NCBI RefSeq assembly: GCF_007559005.1
Contig: NZ_CP041763.1
Span: forward strand, 3,169,080 to 3,233,079
Direction: 5' to 3'
Source: Gordonia zhaorongruii
GTDB lineage: Bacteria > Actinomycetota > Actinomycetes > Mycobacteriales > Mycobacteriaceae
DNA: 64,000 nt
The translations under genes and the position numbers were made by a program. Positions 63,303 through 64,000 of this stretch are shown here, one piece after another. Every line of letters begins with the position of its first letter. Position 1 is the first letter of the stretch. Under the pieces are notes generated by a model. That model saw only the letters and a list, made by a program, of their open reading frames with translations. It had not been told where the DNA came from and searched no databases.

Positions 63303-63721
63303 TGAGCGCCTGCCGCTGATTCGGCTCGGGCGAACGCCGCCTGCGTCCTGCGATGAGCGAACCCGCTCCGCAGTTGTGCGGTGAGCTGAATCGTCGACCG
63401 CTTCGCTATCGAAGGATGCGCACGCAGTACGACGAAGGTCTCCGTATTCGGCAGATCGACGCGTGCCTCCTCGAACGCATGACGCAGCCGGCGAGCCACT
63501 GCGTGCCGGGTGACGGCGTTGCCCACCTTCTTGGAGACGATCAGACCGAGCCACGGACCACCGTTCATCGCTACATCAGGTCGGACACCGGAAGCATCCG
63601 GCCATGCGGTTGGAGTCGGCGCAAGATGAATCACCAGATCATGTGCCGAAACCCGCACACCTTTGGCAAGTGTGCGGGTGAAATCGGATCTCCGCGAGAT
63701 CCGCCGTGTTTCGGCAGTCAC
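63299..63721 (-). CDS. rnpA: Ribonuclease P protein component
   Basis: Protein subunit of RNase P, which removes the 5' leader of pre-tRNA with M1 RNA. The 140-residue protein has the RNR motif region 'AVTRHAVARRLRHAFEEAR' and 'LIVSKKVGNAV'. The N-terminal 'RRISRRSDFTRTLAKG' is the basic leader-binding strand. GTG at 63721 is used. It lies 28 bases after rpmH, which is the conserved gene order at the origin. Confidence 0.95.
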   Translation of the reverse strand: MTAETRRISRRSDFTRTLAKGVRVSAHDLVIHLAPTPTAWPDASGVRPDVAMNGGPWLGLIVSKKVGNAVTRHAVARRLRHAFEEARVDLPNTETFVVLRAHPSIAKRSTIQLTAQLRSGFAHRRTQAAFARAESAAGAQ

Positions 63722-63737
63722 CGATCGCTGCGATCGG
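63721..63737. other. Hairpin between rpmH and rnpA
   Basis: CCGATCG (63721-63727), loop CTG, and CGATCGG (63731-63737) pair perfectly. It spans the rnpA start region and could modulate rnpA translation or partial termination after rpmH. Confidence 0.4.
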
Positions 63738-63749
63738 ATGAGGGCCGGA

Positions 63750-63893
63750 TCAGGCGGTCAGCTTGGCGCGGCCCTTGGAACGACGGCCGTTCACGATGGC
63801 GCGGCCGGCGCGGGTACGCATGCGCAGGCGGAAGCCGTGCACACGTGCGCGACGACGGTTGTTCGGCTGGAAAGTACGCTTCCCCTTAGCCAC
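63750..63893 (-). CDS. rpmH: 50S ribosomal protein L34
   Basis: A 47-residue, very basic ribosomal protein: '[20 protein letters not shown]' followed by '[20 protein letters not shown]'. These are the complete L34 signatures. GTG at 63893 is preceded by AAGGAG with a 6-base spacer. It marks the origin region: dnaA should lie beyond the window on the opposite strand. Confidence 0.97.
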   Translation of the reverse strand: MAKGKRTFQPNNRRRARVHGFRLRMRTRAGRAIVNGRRSKGRAKLTA

Positions 63894-63950
63894 TGGGTGC
63901 TCCTTGAGTCGATCTACAGGTGGTCCTCTGCCCGGCGGCGAACGTCGGTC

Positions 63951-63966
63951 TCATCCGATCGGATGA
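63951..63966. promoter_or_regulatory. 16-bp perfect palindrome upstream of rpmH
   Basis: TCATCCGATCGGATGA, 58 bases before the rpmH start, in the rpmH-dnaA intergenic region. It may be an operator for the rpmH operon or an origin-region element; a part of it (GATCGGATGA) recurs at 63732-63741. Confidence 0.5.
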
Positions 63967-64000
63967 CCAGCGTCCCGTGCTTGGGCGACCTTTCGAGAGT

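Overview
The window is GC-rich chromosomal DNA from an actinobacterium of the order Mycobacteriales, most likely Gordonia or a close relative. Gene content and order support this. Blocks known from Mycobacterium tuberculosis (Mtb) appear in recognisable order: Rv0046c-Rv0051 (ino1, padR, DUF5318, ponA1, membrane protein), leuS, Rv0037c-Rv0038, Rv2249c-Rv2252 (glpD, tetR, FAD oxidase, lipid kinase), and the origin-proximal Rv3907c-Rv3924c block (pcnA, mutT4, Rv3909, mviN, sigM, trxB, trxC, cwlM, parB, parA, rsmG, jag, yidC, yidD, rnpA, rpmH). rpmH lies at the right edge, so dnaA and oriC are expected just beyond 64 kb. Genus is inferred, not proven. I saw no tRNA, rRNA, insertion sequence, prophage or CRISPR array.

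Layout. 0-7 kb: a GNAT acetyltransferase cut by the window edge, then the ponA1/ino1 block (cell-wall synthesis and inositol supply). 7-11 kb: membrane proteins, a folE gene divergent from a cysteine-rich regulator, and an E. coli-type argG. 11-17 kb: a quinone-reductase-like gene and a glycerolipid module (lipid kinase, alkyl-DHAP-synthase-like oxidase, TetR, glpD). 17-22 kb: dinB and an ABC exporter followed by a two-component system, behind an 18-bp perfect palindrome. 22-33 kb: assorted oxidoreductases, a TPM-domain protein, a MarR/MFS pair, a ketosteroid-isomerase-like gene with a perfect KstR-type operator, a frameshifted ynfA and an acyl-CoA dehydrogenase. 33-41 kb: leuS, small membrane proteins, yqgE, an MFS protein, an egtE-like gene. 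41-64 kb: the conserved left flank of the origin.

How the parts work together. The right 23 kb combines lipid II flipping (MurJ with a pseudokinase tail), control of precursor synthesis (CwlM), thioredoxin redox balance, an ECF sigma factor, chromosome segregation (ParAB and five parS-like sites), membrane-protein insertion (YidC/YidD/Jag) and RNase P. Gene overlaps of 4 bases (ATGA/GTGA) are frequent and mark operons: dagK/agpS, tetR/glpD, the 18.5-22.4 kb operon, murJ/tag, parA/parB, jag/yidC and yidD/rnpA. Many other genes have no Shine-Dalgarno sequence but a TANNNT box about 7 bases before the start codon, which predicts leaderless mRNAs.

Most notable oddities: the sigM partner anti-sigma gene is reduced to a 93-residue soluble protein and separated from sigM by an opposing transglycosylase gene; a folE/DUF2231 operon has a candidate operator over its promoter and a Cys-rich divergent regulator; an SdpI-like protein carries an eight-cysteine tail.
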